Assembly (NCBI RefSeq): GCF_002021565.1
Contig: NZ_MSZX01000002.1
Location: 27-64,026, forward strand
Source of the DNA: Paenibacillus selenitireducens
GTDB lineage: Bacteria; Bacillota; Bacilli; Paenibacillales; Paenibacillaceae
DNA: 64,000 nucleotides
Direction of reading: 5' to 3'
A program made the translations under genes and the position numbers. Below the pieces are notes generated by a model. That model saw only the letters and a list, made by a program, of their open reading frames with translations, had not been told where the DNA came from and searched no databases. This document shows positions 28,961-38,166 of this stretch, piece after piece (position 1 is the stretch's first letter; each line of letters opens with the position of its first letter).

Positions 28961-30727
28961 CTAGGAATCTATTCGCAAGCAGAACAATACCATAATGGTT
29001 GTGCCTTGGCCAAGAGCCGTTTCAACTTGAATGGTGCCGCCCATAGCTTCAACCAATCCTTTTGAGATCGCCATCCCCAGCCCCGAACCTTCGGTTGCAA
29101 CCGAGGTGTCTGTTCCACGGTAGTAGCGGTCAAAAAGTCTGTTCGCCGTTACTTCATCCATACCCATACCGTTATCTTCGAATACGATCATGCCCCCCAT
29201 TGCCTGTGCGTCCCGGCGAATAGAGATGGTAAGCCGCGTATCCGGTGGATTATGCATTAAGGCATTCGCTGTAATATTGTGCACGACACGTTCCAGCCAA
29301 GGCGGGTAGAGCATGACGGTCGTCTCGACCTCTGCTGGCTTGAAGATGATGCGCTCTGCTCCCCAGGAAGGGTGAACCATCCGGTGTGTCAACATCTCTT
29401 GCATCCACGAGTTAAGTTCAATTTCCTCCATCTCTGGCGGTTGAATACGTGCATTCACCCGATACGTCAACGCCAGATCATTGATCAGCGTATCCATATG
29501 TTCGGATTTATCTAACATCGTTGAAGAGAACTTTCGAACCTCCATTGTAGACCACTCATAGTTCTCTGCTGCAAGCATATGCGCGTACCCTTTGATCGAA
29601 GAGAGCGGCGTTTTTAAATCATGCGTGATTCCAGCAATCCATTCATCTCGTAGCATATTGGTCTGTTGACGTAAATCTTGGTCACGCTGGAGTGTTGTAG
29701 ATAGCTTGTGCAACGATTGCATAACATCAGCAAAAACAGCATAGCGGCGGCGCCATTTCCCGGACCGTTTCCGACTAAGAGGCTGGCCTGTTCGATCTAG
29801 GGGTTCATTGTATTGTCCCCGTCCAATGGACTCGATCCATGCAAGCATATGCAGCATTGGAGAACCGAAGCGATGCGCATTCCATGCTGAGAACAGAAGA
29901 AATACGATGGACACGGCGCCGAACATGGCCGCGATGCCGATGAGGATAATACGTAATTCTTCGGGGATAAGACCTTGTTCTCCTGTGGCATCGCCACTAC
30001 TTAATGGAAGTCCCATCACCCAAGTGTATTTGGTATCTTCTTGATAGTTGGAAGCGATTCTAAATCCGTATCGGTCGCTGTATGTTGCTCGTAGCACAAG
30101 CTCTTGAACGGTATATTTCTGGGGAACGGAAGCGGGTCTATTGTACGAAGCTACCTCCGATCCAGATGCATCCAACACTTGAATATAAGCGCCTAGCTTT
30201 CGCACCCGCTCTTGTAACGAGGCGGGGAGTTCTACCTGTCCGGCCGGTGTCACCGCCGGGTGCTGGTTGATTTCTTCAAGGAGTAACCTCATCTCATTTT
30301 TAGTGCCATAGATAATGGTGAATAGTTTCCCGTCCTTTTCTTGAATCCAAAGGTAAATATCATACGGGAACGGCTTGGCCTTATTCCAATAGTCTACAAG
30401 CTCTCCTGGCGCGTAATTTAAGGGCACATCTTTCGGCGTATTATAAGACAAATCTACCCGTCCATGTTCATCCAGACTTTGAAGCCAACCTTTATTAAGC
30501 TTCACCTGTTCTAGCAAGTGAGGATCAAAGCGGATGCCGTCTTTGCTGAGTTCAGAAGACTCGACCAGTCGTTCTAATCCGACGGAAGTAAAATCCTGTG
30601 TGACACTCATATCTGCTAAGCGCAGAAGAATCCACCACGCGCAAGCTGCAGCGATCAGAAGCACGACAATGCCGGATACAACTAATTGAAAGATGAAGCG
30701 CAGCGTCAGTCGATGTTTGATCTTCAT
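28961..30727 (-). CDS. Membrane sensor histidine kinase
   Basis: 588 aa. Two membrane helices (about 15-37 and 265-287) flank an extracellular sensor domain of about 225 residues. A HAMP-like linker, then HisKA with IAGITHDLKTPLSSIKGY (His369) and a HATPase_c domain (NITANALMHN, DNGMGM, GSGLGMAISKGLVEAMGG). It probably senses a wall or envelope signal, since its regulator diverges from a wall-hydrolase-like lipoprotein. Starts 1 nt after the response-regulator stop. Confidence 0.92.
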   Translation of the reverse strand: MKIKHRLTLRFIFQLVVSGIVVLLIAAACAWWILLRLADMSVTQDFTSVGLERLVESSELSKDGIRFDPHLLEQVKLNKGWLQSLDEHGRVDLSYNTPKDVPLNYAPGELVDYWNKAKPFPYDIYLWIQEKDGKLFTIIYGTKNEMRLLLEEINQHPAVTPAGQVELPASLQERVRKLGAYIQVLDASGSEVASYNRPASVPQKYTVQELVLRATYSDRYGFRIASNYQEDTKYTWVMGLPLSSGDATGEQGLIPEELRIILIGIAAMFGAVSIVFLLFSAWNAHRFGSPMLHMLAWIESIGRGQYNEPLDRTGQPLSRKRSGKWRRRYAVFADVMQSLHKLSTTLQRDQDLRQQTNMLRDEWIAGITHDLKTPLSSIKGYAHMLAAENYEWSTMEVRKFSSTMLDKSEHMDTLINDLALTYRVNARIQPPEMEEIELNSWMQEMLTHRMVHPSWGAERIIFKPAEVETTVMLYPPWLERVVHNITANALMHNPPDTRLTISIRRDAQAMGGMIVFEDNGMGMDEVTANRLFDRYYRGTDTSVATEGSGLGMAISKGLVEAMGGTIQVETALGQGTTIMVLFCLRIDS

Positions 30728-30728
30728 A

Positions 30729-31478
30729 TCAGCATTCCAGTTCCTTCGACATCGGTTGAACGAGCTTATATCCCATACCTCTCACATTGACGATAAAACG
30801 CGGGTCTGATGGATCCTGTTCAATTCGTTCCCTTAATCGATGAATATGAACCATCACCGTATTATCATCGCTTAATGCTTCTTCTCCCCATACTTTTTCA
30901 TACAATTCGCTTTTGGTGAAAATTTGGTTGGGATGCTTGCAAAGGAAAAGCAATAATTGAAACACGAGGGCGGGACAAGCAACGGCTTTGCCTCTCACGA
31001 GCAGTTCCCCAGCCCGTTCATTCACCATAAATCTGCCATAATCATAGATTTGGGTTGAAAGATCTCTTGCATCCGTGATGGTTCCTGGGGGAAGCTGATG
31101 TGCCGATGGTATATACCGCCGCAATTGCGATCTGATGCGCGCAACGACCTCAAGCGGATTAAAGGGTTTGGTAATATAATCATCGCCGCCAACCGCGAAG
31201 CCGCTAAGTTTGTCAAAATCAGAGGTTCGTGCGGTCAAGAACAAAATAGGCGCGTCCGTTGTCTGGCGAAGAAAAGGACATATCTCGATCCCGCTGCGTC
31301 CGGGCAGCATAACATCGAGCACGATTACATCATATGTAGCAGCTTGGCATGCAGAAATCGCTTTTTCCCCTGATTGAGCCGTATCAATGTTCGTGAACCC
31401 TTCCTTCTGCAGTACCGTCTGTAAAAGCTCTAAAATGGATTGCTCGTCATCGACAAGCAGAATAGCTGCAGCGTACAT
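30729..31478 (-). CDS. OmpR-family response regulator
   Basis: 249 aa from ATG 31478, with GGAGAGG about 6 nt upstream. Receiver domain has D10-D11 and phospho-acceptor D55 (VIVLDVMLPG) with K at ITKPFNP; the C-terminal winged helix ends RFIVNVRGMGYKLVQP. Co-transcribed with the kinase. Divergent from the M23 lipoprotein gene across 217 nt that holds repeated CTTAAC-type motifs, so both directions may be under its control. Confidence 0.93.
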   Translation of the reverse strand: MYAAAILLVDDEQSILELLQTVLQKEGFTNIDTAQSGEKAISACQAATYDVIVLDVMLPGRSGIEICPFLRQTTDAPILFLTARTSDFDKLSGFAVGGDDYITKPFNPLEVVARIRSQLRRYIPSAHQLPPGTITDARDLSTQIYDYGRFMVNERAGELLVRGKAVACPALVFQLLLFLCKHPNQIFTKSELYEKVWGEEALSDDNTVMVHIHRLRERIEQDPSDPRFIVNVRGMGYKLVQPMSKELEC

Positions 31479-31500
31479 TCTCATCCTCTCCTGTCCGATC

Positions 31501-31571
31501 CTTAACGTACCTTCTATCATAACATAATTCATTTTTTCGCCGACGCCATGCTTTCTTAACTGTACCTTAAT
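31501..31571. promoter_or_regulatory. Repeated motif, candidate response-regulator operator
   Basis: CTTAACGTACCTT at 31501-31513 recurs as CTTAACTGTACCTT at 31555-31568. In the second copy two CTTAA half-sites (31555 and 31566) are 11 bp apart, one helical turn, as OmpR-type regulators prefer. It lies between the regulator and the divergent M23 gene. Function is inferred. Confidence 0.5.
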
Positions 31572-31695
31572 TCTTATTCATTCCCGTGTTAAAAACGTAA
31601 GAGAGCGTTTATGTTCCATTACGCGGGATCTAAGATTGCATGGCTATAATGAGGTTATTCAGAGCGTTGGATGTATAAACGAGGAGGAGCCATAC

Positions 31696-32715
31696 ATGAA
31701 AGGGAATCGCACAAGTTCGAGGAAAGCCATAAGATACGGTTTGATAATTTTAACGTTAAGCCTAAGCATAGGGGTATTATCAGCTTGTAGTTCGAGAGGA
31801 GAGGAACCCATGAGTAAAAATGCAGACGTCAAGGTCGAGCAAAATAAGGAGCAAGTGATTAAGTTGCCGGAAGAACTCCCGCAAGCACTTCTGGAGGGGC
31901 GGTATAATGAAGTCCATGCTCGCTTCAGCGATGCATTTAAGGAACAGGTCAGCTTAACAGATTTTACAGACATGGCACAAAAGTTCACGAAAGGAATGGT
32001 TTCTTTCGAACAAGTCGCCCGCATGCAGTTGAATGGCGGGGATTATCGGGTATGGTTCACACCGGATAAGGCCAAAGGCATACTGGGCGTTTTCGATGAT
32101 CAAGGGATCATTCAGGGGCTCCAAATCAGCGAGCATCCGGGTTGGCCGGAACAGGATAAGAAGATGACGTCAACGACGTATAACCTTCCATTTCGGGGAG
32201 AAGATTGGCTCGTATTCTGGGGAGGAACGAACGTACTCGTCAATTATCATTATGAACACGAAAGCCAGCGGTATGCCTACGATATCGTTCAAGCCAAAGA
32301 CGGTTATTCGTATTCGGGGGATCCAACCCAAAATGAGAGCTACCATGCCTTCGGACAGGAAATTCTAGCCCCTGCGGATGGAGTTGTCGTATCCATCGTC
32401 AATGACATTCTGGACAATGAACCCGTTGGCGTGATGAATAAAAAAGCACCAGCAGGCAACGTTGTAGTCATCAACCATGGCGGGGAGTATAGCTATTTGG
32501 CACATCTTAAAAAAGGTTCTGTGACGGTAAAACCAGGGGAAAAGGTTCGAGCGGGGGACGTAATCGGTCAGCTTGGCAATTCGGGGAACTCCAGCGAACC
32601 GCATCTTCATTTCCAAGTATCCAATGGGGCGGATTTATTCCAATCCCAGGCCATTCATATCCGATGGGCTGACGGTATCGAGCCGGTACAAGGCGAGCTC
32701 ATACATGCCAAATAG
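31696..32715 (+). CDS. Lipoprotein with DUF3887 and LytM/M23 peptidase-like domains
   Basis: 339 aa from ATG 31696 (GAGGAGGAG upstream). Lipobox VLSAC near residue 31 anchors it outside the membrane. The middle (LPEELPQALLEGRYNEVHARFS) resembles DUF3887, often found before M23 domains. The LytM domain has the later zinc motif HLHFQVS and GNSGNSSEPHLH, but the usual first ligand motif HxxxD reads RYAYD, so His is replaced by Arg. It may be a weak or inactive peptidase that regulates other wall enzymes. Divergent from the two-component system. Confidence 0.82.
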   Translation: MKGNRTSSRKAIRYGLIILTLSLSIGVLSACSSRGEEPMSKNADVKVEQNKEQVIKLPEELPQALLEGRYNEVHARFSDAFKEQVSLTDFTDMAQKFTKGMVSFEQVARMQLNGGDYRVWFTPDKAKGILGVFDDQGIIQGLQISEHPGWPEQDKKMTSTTYNLPFRGEDWLVFWGGTNVLVNYHYEHESQRYAYDIVQAKDGYSYSGDPTQNESYHAFGQEILAPADGVVVSIVNDILDNEPVGVMNKKAPAGNVVVINHGGEYSYLAHLKKGSVTVKPGEKVRAGDVIGQLGNSGNSSEPHLHFQVSNGADLFQSQAIHIRWADGIEPVQGELIHAK

Positions 32716-32847
32716 ATAAGGGATTTTATTTGAAGTAGCTCATTTTTTCTTCGTGAATGATGTAGAGCCTGTTCTTCTTTTTTTGGGCCATGCCGCATAA
32801 GCTTTAAGGAGTTAACGGCAGATTGTGTCCTACAGGGGGAAAGGCCT

Positions 32848-33678
32848 ATGCAAGTAAGACGAAGATGGCGAAGCAGTTCCAAGAAACCGGGGAGCCGTCG
32901 GAAGTTATTTTTTATTTCGCTGGTCATCTTTACACTATTAACCTTGCAATCTTTTATCTTTATTGAGAAAAATTTAAAACCGCCAATCATGGCGCTCGCA
33001 AAGATTCGCGTCAAGCAAATTGCAACACAGTCCATTAATAAAGCCATCTCAGAGCAAATCGCCAACAGCAGCAACTTTCAGTCCCTGATTGATTGGAAGA
33101 CGGATCGCGACGGTAAGGTTGCCGGGTTCATGATGAACTATGCAGAGAATATGCGGATCACCTCGAGAACCAAAGATGTTGTGGAAAGTACCTTAATGAA
33201 CATGAAGGATTTGAATGAGCATATCCCGCTTGGTCAGGCGTTCGACAGTGCCATCATCGCCTCTTTTGGTCCGAAGGTACCTATTCGGTTAGAGCCTCAA
33301 GGTGCGGTAAAAGTAGAGCTGAATACAAAGCAGCAGGATGCCGGCATTAATATGATTCTTGTGGAGGTGTATATTCGGATCGTTGCAGAGGTTTCGATTA
33401 TTATTCCATTTGACACCGAACCCGAAGCGGTTGAGACCGAGATTCCGGTATCGTATTTATTGGTCGTCGGAAATGTCCCTATGTACTATTATGACAATAA
33501 AGGCAATCCTGTTGGAAACAACAGCGCAGGTGCACCGAACTTGGCTATACCCGCACCGTCAAGCACGCCACCAACTACAACTACGCCTACGGTAACGACC
33601 CCAGATTCGACCACGACGGTAGTCACGGAGCCTCAGAAGCAATCCTCTTCGCCAACCGAGGTGGAGACGCATAAGTAA
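32848..33678 (+). CDS. yunB: Sporulation protein YunB
   Basis: 276 aa. An N-terminal basic stretch and single membrane helix, then the YunB signature (LAKIRVKQIATQSINKAI) and conserved IPLGQ and GPKVPIRLEPQGAV. The last 45 residues are Pro/Thr/Ser-rich (SSTPPTTTTPTVTT), absent from the shorter B. subtilis protein. B. subtilis yunB is sigma-E controlled and needed for efficient sporulation. It is convergent with lytH, 17 nt apart, as a sporulation pair. Confidence 0.9.
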   Translation: MQVRRRWRSSSKKPGSRRKLFFISLVIFTLLTLQSFIFIEKNLKPPIMALAKIRVKQIATQSINKAISEQIANSSNFQSLIDWKTDRDGKVAGFMMNYAENMRITSRTKDVVESTLMNMKDLNEHIPLGQAFDSAIIASFGPKVPIRLEPQGAVKVELNTKQQDAGINMILVEVYIRIVAEVSIIIPFDTEPEAVETEIPVSYLLVVGNVPMYYYDNKGNPVGNNSAGAPNLAIPAPSSTPPTTTTPTVTTPDSTTTVVTEPQKQSSSPTEVETHK

Positions 33679-33695
33679 TGAAAGGCAGTCAACCA

Positions 33696-34814
33696 TTATT
33701 GGTCGGCTGCCTTTTTCGCTTTATTTTTAGCGGCGATGGCTCTGCGTTCTTCGTTCTCCCATCTCTTTAGGGACGGGTAGGGATCGAAAGACCACTCGAC
33801 AAGCCCGCGGTCACGATAGATGCCGTAATGCAGATGGGGAGGGAATTTCCCTTGGGTACCCGGCTTGCCATAACCTGAACTGCCGACCCATCCGATGGTT
33901 TGCGCGGGTTTCACGAGATCACCAATTTGTAGTGACTTCTCAAAACCGGATAGATGCGCGTAATAGTGGTAGTAATTGTTCAAATCCCGGATCCCAATAC
34001 GCCAACCGCCAAAGGGGTTCCAGCCCTTCGTCTCGATAATCCCGAAGCAGGTGCTCCGAACAGGAACTCCGTAGGATGCGAAGATGTCGGTTCCTTCATG
34101 AATACGGTAACCTCCCCAGCTCCGTCCTGTTCCCCATGTGCTGCGATAGGCATAGCTGGACTGCAAAGGGACGGGGAAGGCATGCTGATCTAAAGGAACA
34201 TACCCGAATGTCGCATAGATTTTGGCAAATTGATTAATTCGTTTGACAGCACTAGGGTTATGGTAATAATTCCAAAGGCCGATGCTGAAATCATCTGCCG
34301 AGCTTCCGTAGCTGCCCACAAAGGATGCAACGCTGTACAACAGATCCAAATCATTGTTCGGATCGGCAATGCCATCGCCGGAACCATCTTTTCCGAGTCC
34401 AGAAAAGAGTAAGATCGATTTAGGATTCTGGTCGGTGTAATCCGGATTTAACCAGCCGATCCAAATAGATTCCTGAATTTGAATGGCGGTCAAGCGATTC
34501 ACGTTATTCTGCTGATGGAGAGCTGCTTCGGCGCTCTTCTTCGGAATTTTAGCCATCGTGCGTTCATATTGGTCGATCGCGGCAAGCCGTTGCCAGGGTA
34601 CATGGGTCTTAGCTTCAATGTGGTCATAGATGCTTTTTCGTTGCTGCAAAATATCTTCTAGCCTTGGTTGTGCAGACGGTTCACTGCTGCTCGGACCCTC
34701 AGCGGCTATCACGTGATGGGAAGACAAGTCTGAGAAGGCGCCGAATAGGCTGAGTGCGGTAACGGCGATCAGACAGCGTAGGCCGAGTCGTATGGTTCGA
34801 TTATGAAGAAGCAC
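33696..34814 (-). CDS. lytH: LytH-like M23 endopeptidase of spore cortex maturation
   Basis: 372 aa from GTG 34814, chosen because GGAGGG lies 7 nt upstream and the resulting start gives a clean signal peptide (GLRCLIAVTALSLFGAFS). The C-terminal LytM domain is intact: HEGTD for the first zinc site and HLHYG for the second. B. subtilis LytH cuts L-Ala-D-Glu bonds, leaving the single L-Ala side chains of cortex. The yunB and lipA neighbours are shared with B. subtilis. Longer than B. subtilis LytH at the N terminus. Confidence 0.82.
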   Translation of the reverse strand: MLLHNRTIRLGLRCLIAVTALSLFGAFSDLSSHHVIAAEGPSSSEPSAQPRLEDILQQRKSIYDHIEAKTHVPWQRLAAIDQYERTMAKIPKKSAEAALHQQNNVNRLTAIQIQESIWIGWLNPDYTDQNPKSILLFSGLGKDGSGDGIADPNNDLDLLYSVASFVGSYGSSADDFSIGLWNYYHNPSAVKRINQFAKIYATFGYVPLDQHAFPVPLQSSYAYRSTWGTGRSWGGYRIHEGTDIFASYGVPVRSTCFGIIETKGWNPFGGWRIGIRDLNNYYHYYAHLSGFEKSLQIGDLVKPAQTIGWVGSSGYGKPGTQGKFPPHLHYGIYRDRGLVEWSFDPYPSLKRWENEERRAIAAKNKAKKAADQ

Positions 34815-34948
34815 GACGGTTCCCTCCATGTTTTTATCCTTAGGTTGAATCAAGCAAGTTCGTTTTATCCAAACTAAATATGTGGTATAATTACGAAGGT
34901 GATTTTACCAAATATCGATTGTTAGGCTACACGAAAGAAGGGTACTGC

Positions 34949-35866
34949 ATGACAACTGGACAGAAAGATCAAAAACCGAAAGAGCGTAAACCGGATTGGA
35001 TCAAGATAAAATTAACGACAGGTGACAACTACACCGAAATTAAAAATATGATGCGCTCCAAGACGTTGCACACCGTTTGCGAGGAAGCGCGTTGTCCGAA
35101 TATTTATGAATGTTGGGCAAATCGTACAGCAACGTTTATGATTCTCGGAGATATTTGCACGCGTGCATGCCGTTTTTGCGCCGTGAATACAGGCTTGCCG
35201 ACGGAACTTGATTTACAAGAGCCAGAACGTGTCGCGGATTCAACGGTACAGATGGCGTTGAAGCATTGTGTTGTAACCTCGGTTGCACGGGATGATCTGC
35301 AAGATGGCGGAGCGATGATCTTTGCAGAGACGATCAAAGCCATTCGTCGCAAAGCGCCATTCTGCAGCGTCGAAGTTTTGATTCCAGATTTTATGGGGAA
35401 CTGGGATGCGCTGAAAGTCGTGATGGACGCGAAGCCAGATATTCTGAATCATAACGTCGAGACGGTAGAACGTCTGTCAGACCGTGTACGTGCCAAAGCA
35501 AAATATAGTCGTACATTGGAATTATTGCGTCGTGCCAAAGAAATGCAACCGGAAATTCCTACGAAATCAAGCATTATGCTAGGTGTAGGCGAAGAGTGGG
35601 ATGAAATTTTGAAGACGATGGATGATCTTCGTGCGGTCGATTGTAATATTCTTACGATTGGACAATATTTGCAGCCTACGAAGAAGCACCTGGACATTGA
35701 GAAATACTACCACCCAGATGAATTCGCTCGTCTAAAAGAAGAAGGCATGAAGCGCGGCTTCAGTCACGTTGAATCCGGGCCGCTTGTTCGTAGCTCGTAT
35801 CATGCGCATGAACAAGTGAAATCCGCATCGAGTACGAACTCGACGCAAGTAGCTTCACAAGCATAG
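34949..35866 (+). CDS. lipA: Lipoyl synthase
   Basis: 305 aa from ATG 34949 (AGAAGGG upstream); the frame extends further without a site. Radical-SAM enzyme with both iron-sulphur clusters: auxiliary cluster Cys at 44, 49, 55 (CX4CX5C) and SAM cluster Cys at 70, 74, 77 (CTRACRFC). It inserts two sulphurs into octanoyl groups on E2 subunits. The C-terminal tail after SYHAHEQ is Ser-rich. yutD follows, as in B. subtilis. Confidence 0.97.
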   Translation: MTTGQKDQKPKERKPDWIKIKLTTGDNYTEIKNMMRSKTLHTVCEEARCPNIYECWANRTATFMILGDICTRACRFCAVNTGLPTELDLQEPERVADSTVQMALKHCVVTSVARDDLQDGGAMIFAETIKAIRRKAPFCSVEVLIPDFMGNWDALKVVMDAKPDILNHNVETVERLSDRVRAKAKYSRTLELLRRAKEMQPEIPTKSSIMLGVGEEWDEILKTMDDLRAVDCNILTIGQYLQPTKKHLDIEKYYHPDEFARLKEEGMKRGFSHVESGPLVRSSYHAHEQVKSASSTNSTQVASQA

Positions 35867-35903
35867 GATTTTCTATATTGTAAGGGTTGAGGAGAGGGTT
35901 GGC

Positions 35904-36359
35904 TTGATTCATATCACTGGCAAAACATATGAAGTGATGACAGACCATAAGAACGGTTGGAATGCAGAAGCATTTAAGGACCGGTACAGCGATGTGCTCG
36001 ATCGGTACGATTATATCATTGGAGACTGGGGATACAATCAGCTTAGACTTAAAGGCTTCTTCAGAGACAACAATCCGAAATCGACCAAGGATTCGAACTA
36101 TTCGAGTATGATAGACTACATTAACGAATACTGCAATTTTGGTTGCGCGTATTTTGTGTTGGAGAAGATGAAAGAGCAGAAGGGGGATAAAGGTCAGCAG
36201 CCGCAAGGCGCACCGCAAGCTGAACAGCCGGCTCAGCAAGAGAATCAGCAAGCTTCTGAGCAGGCAGCGCCCAATCCACCAGCATCGAACCCAACCAAAA
36301 AACAGGCAGCGCAAGAGCAGACGCCAAAGGTACAACAGACAGTGGAGGCTTCCGAATAG
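35904..36359 (+). CDS. yutD: YutD-family protein with extended low-complexity tail
   Basis: 151 aa, TTG start after GAGGAGAGG. The first 95 residues match YutD (ITGKTYEVMTDHKNGWN, YDYIIGDWGYNQLRLKGFF, YINEYCNFGCAYFVLEK), a short family of unknown function. The remaining 55 residues are Gln/Ala/Pro/Glu-rich (QPQGAPQAEQPAQQENQQ), absent from the about 100-residue B. subtilis protein. The stop codon lies inside the terminator hairpin. 37 nt after lipA, so a two-gene unit. Confidence 0.85.
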   Translation: MIHITGKTYEVMTDHKNGWNAEAFKDRYSDVLDRYDYIIGDWGYNQLRLKGFFRDNNPKSTKDSNYSSMIDYINEYCNFGCAYFVLEKMKEQKGDKGQQPQGAPQAEQPAQQENQQASEQAAPNPPASNPTKKQAAQEQTPKVQQTVEASE

Positions 36360-36372
36360 GAAGCCTTTTTTT
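36347..36372 (+). terminator. lipA-yutD terminator overlapping the yutD stop
   Basis: GGCTTCC (36347-36353) with GGAAGCC (36359-36365), loop GAATA containing the stop TAG at its edge, then seven T. Confidence 0.9.
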
Positions 36373-36387
36373 CATATAGGAGGCTAA

Positions 36388-36498
36388 ATGATGGGCGGAG
36401 AAACGTCGAAATTAGATCTAACGAAAATGTACAAGACGTATTATCAGGCAACACAGCACCCTGAAATGGTATCGTTTGATCCGGTCAAAAAAGGGTAA
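36388..36498 (+). CDS. 36-residue ORF, possible GyrI-like N-terminal remnant
   Basis: ATG 36388 (or the next codon, also ATG) has AGGAGG 4 nt upstream. The product is MMGGETSKLDLTKMYKTYYQ plus ATQHPEMVSFDPVKKG. From memory, GyrI-like proteins open with a similar KLDL...YK..Y.A...PE.V stretch before the fold, so this may be the remaining start of such a gene. It could also be a real microprotein. The stop lies in the next terminator stem. Confidence 0.5.
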   Translation: MMGGETSKLDLTKMYKTYYQATQHPEMVSFDPVKKG

Positions 36499-36528
36499 GG
36501 GATATTCATCCCACATGCCCTTTTTTTA
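36487..36528 (+). terminator. Terminator at the end of the small ORF
   Basis: AAAAAAGGG (36487-36495) pairs with CCCTTTTTT near 36518-36526, with an inner GGGAT/ATCCC stem, then T residues. It overlaps the ORF stop at 36496-36498. Confidence 0.8.
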
Positions 36529-36714
36529 TGCCGCGGAACGAGACAGGAGCCTTAAATTTGCGTTTGTTTATGCGGAATAAGACGAGTATGGAGTTCCTTA
36601 TAAAACTACTTTTCATATAAATATCGTAGATAGCGTAAAGGAGGGAGCTTACACAGGCTCGGTTGGTTGTAAATCTTCTATAGTTCCATAACTTTCAAGA
36701 AAGGAGTGTCTAAC

Positions 36715-37302
36715 TTGCAAAATTCCTCTCAAAACAAGGAAATCGATTTTCAATTTCATGTTCCGGATCCAATAAGGGATCGATGTGTTCCCATACGAGG
36801 ACAATTAATGGTTAATGGTGGCTTTGAAGATCCAATGCTTTTTTTTGGATGGCAGATTGATTCTACCAATGACGGAGTCAACCAGGCAGATGCCGACGAA
36901 GTTCATTCCGGATTAAAGGCAGCGCGTCTGGGCTTTGCTGATCTTGCGGGCAATCTTGAAGGAAATGGCGTGTTATTTCAGGACGCAGCAGGGATATGTC
37001 CGAATAATCATTATGAACTCCAATTCGAAATGAATGGAGAGATTCCAAGAGGCAATGCACCTGTTGATGTACGGATTATTTGGTTGGATGAAGACAAAAA
37101 CTTTTTAGGCATAGGACTTCAAATGACCGTAACAGCTTCTTCGCTCCCCGATGATGATATTGGAGTGTGGACGACGTTCCAGGGCATTACAAGTGAATCT
37201 CCGCCCGGAGCCCGGTTTGCTCGAGTGAGGTTCGAAATTCACACGACAAATCCAACGACGCAGCATGTTCACTTGGATGATGTGTCTTTGGCGCGAATTT
37301 AA
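36715..37302 (+). CDS. Secreted-type or surface jelly-roll protein, NTTRR/CBM-like
   Basis: 195 aa from TTG 36715 (AAGGAG 8 nt upstream; the GTG at 36706 has no spacer). No signal peptide. GGFEDPMLFFGWQ...HSGLKAARLG... followed by HYELQFEMNGE and a final HVHLDDVSLARI is the layout of a carbohydrate-binding-like beta sandwich, as in NTTRR domains that precede collagen-like repeats in spore-formers. Here no collagen repeat follows. Preceding 200 nt has no other gene. Role unknown; spore surface is a guess. Confidence 0.65.
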   Translation: MQNSSQNKEIDFQFHVPDPIRDRCVPIRGQLMVNGGFEDPMLFFGWQIDSTNDGVNQADADEVHSGLKAARLGFADLAGNLEGNGVLFQDAAGICPNNHYELQFEMNGEIPRGNAPVDVRIIWLDEDKNFLGIGLQMTVTASSLPDDDIGVWTTFQGITSESPPGARFARVRFEIHTTNPTTQHVHLDDVSLARI

Positions 37303-37320
37303 GGGACTCTATAAGATGAA

Positions 37321-37346
37321 AAAAACAGGCAGCGAATGCTGCCTGC
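37321..37346. terminator. Bidirectional terminator
   Basis: CAGGCAGC-GAAT-GCTGCCTG stem at about 37326-37345 with A run before and T run after, between convergent genes. Confidence 0.9.
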
Positions 37347-37350
37347 TTTT

Positions 37351-38166
37351 TTATTGTACGTTCGTGCCAATAAAGGCTTGCTTAACACGGTTCCAGAACG
37401 GATAAGGGCGGTAGCGTGCAAAGCTGATTCTCTGGGATGACACCGAACATCGAATGGAATGAAGATGATCCATAGGGATGGTAAGGTGGTCAAGTGATAG
37501 CACGATGCGCTGAGGTTTACTCGAATAAATATCGCAGTGGTGATGCTGTGGAAGGATCAATGATGAACCGAGTGTCCGATAGACACGATTGTTAATCGAT
37601 GCAATTTCAGCAAGCTGAAGTGCAGCAATACTTGGGTGTATCAAGGCGCCCCCGACGCTCTTATTGTATGCTGTACTGCCTGAAGGGGTAGAGACGCAGA
37701 TCCCGTCACCGCGGAACATTTCGAACATTTGATTGTTAATATCGATTTGAGCAACGAGCGTGCCGTCAACGCCTTTTAATGTGAATTCATTGAGCGCTTT
37801 GTAATATTTGATCTCTTCATCCGTACGAATTTCAATATCAATTAAAGGATATTTCACAATACGTGGAGCGATGGTTTCGTTAATCCGGGTTCCGGACATG
37901 ATATCTGCCAAATATTCTAATTCATCGACTTGCCAATCGGCGTAAAAGCCTAAGTGGCCCGTATGCACACCGACAAATGCGATGTGGTCTAATTGATCGA
38001 TAAATCGATGGAAGGCATGCAGCATCGTACCGTCGCCGCCAATGGATACAACAATTTCGGGTGTCAACTCATCGAATTGCATGCCGCGTTCGCTGGCCAT
38101 TTGTTGAAAGGTATTGCTAAGTCGATTCGAGACATCGTCATCACGATGTTGCACGTAGTATCTCAA
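37351..38166 (-). CDS. nadK: NAD kinase
   Basis: 271 aa from TTG 38166, with AAGGAGC about 9 nt upstream; the open frame continues upstream without a site. GGDGT at 43-47 is the ATP/phosphate motif, with NEFTLKGVDG and STPSGSTAYNKSVGG for NAD binding. It phosphorylates NAD to NADP, feeding zwf-type reactions. It lies 97 nt downstream of ylbJ on the same strand. Confidence 0.95.
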   Translation of the reverse strand: MRYYVQHRDDDVSNRLSNTFQQMASERGMQFDELTPEIVVSIGGDGTMLHAFHRFIDQLDHIAFVGVHTGHLGFYADWQVDELEYLADIMSGTRINETIAPRIVKYPLIDIEIRTDEEIKYYKALNEFTLKGVDGTLVAQIDINNQMFEMFRGDGICVSTPSGSTAYNKSVGGALIHPSIAALQLAEIASINNRVYRTLGSSLILPQHHHCDIYSSKPQRIVLSLDHLTIPMDHLHSIRCSVSSQRISFARYRPYPFWNRVKQAFIGTNVQ

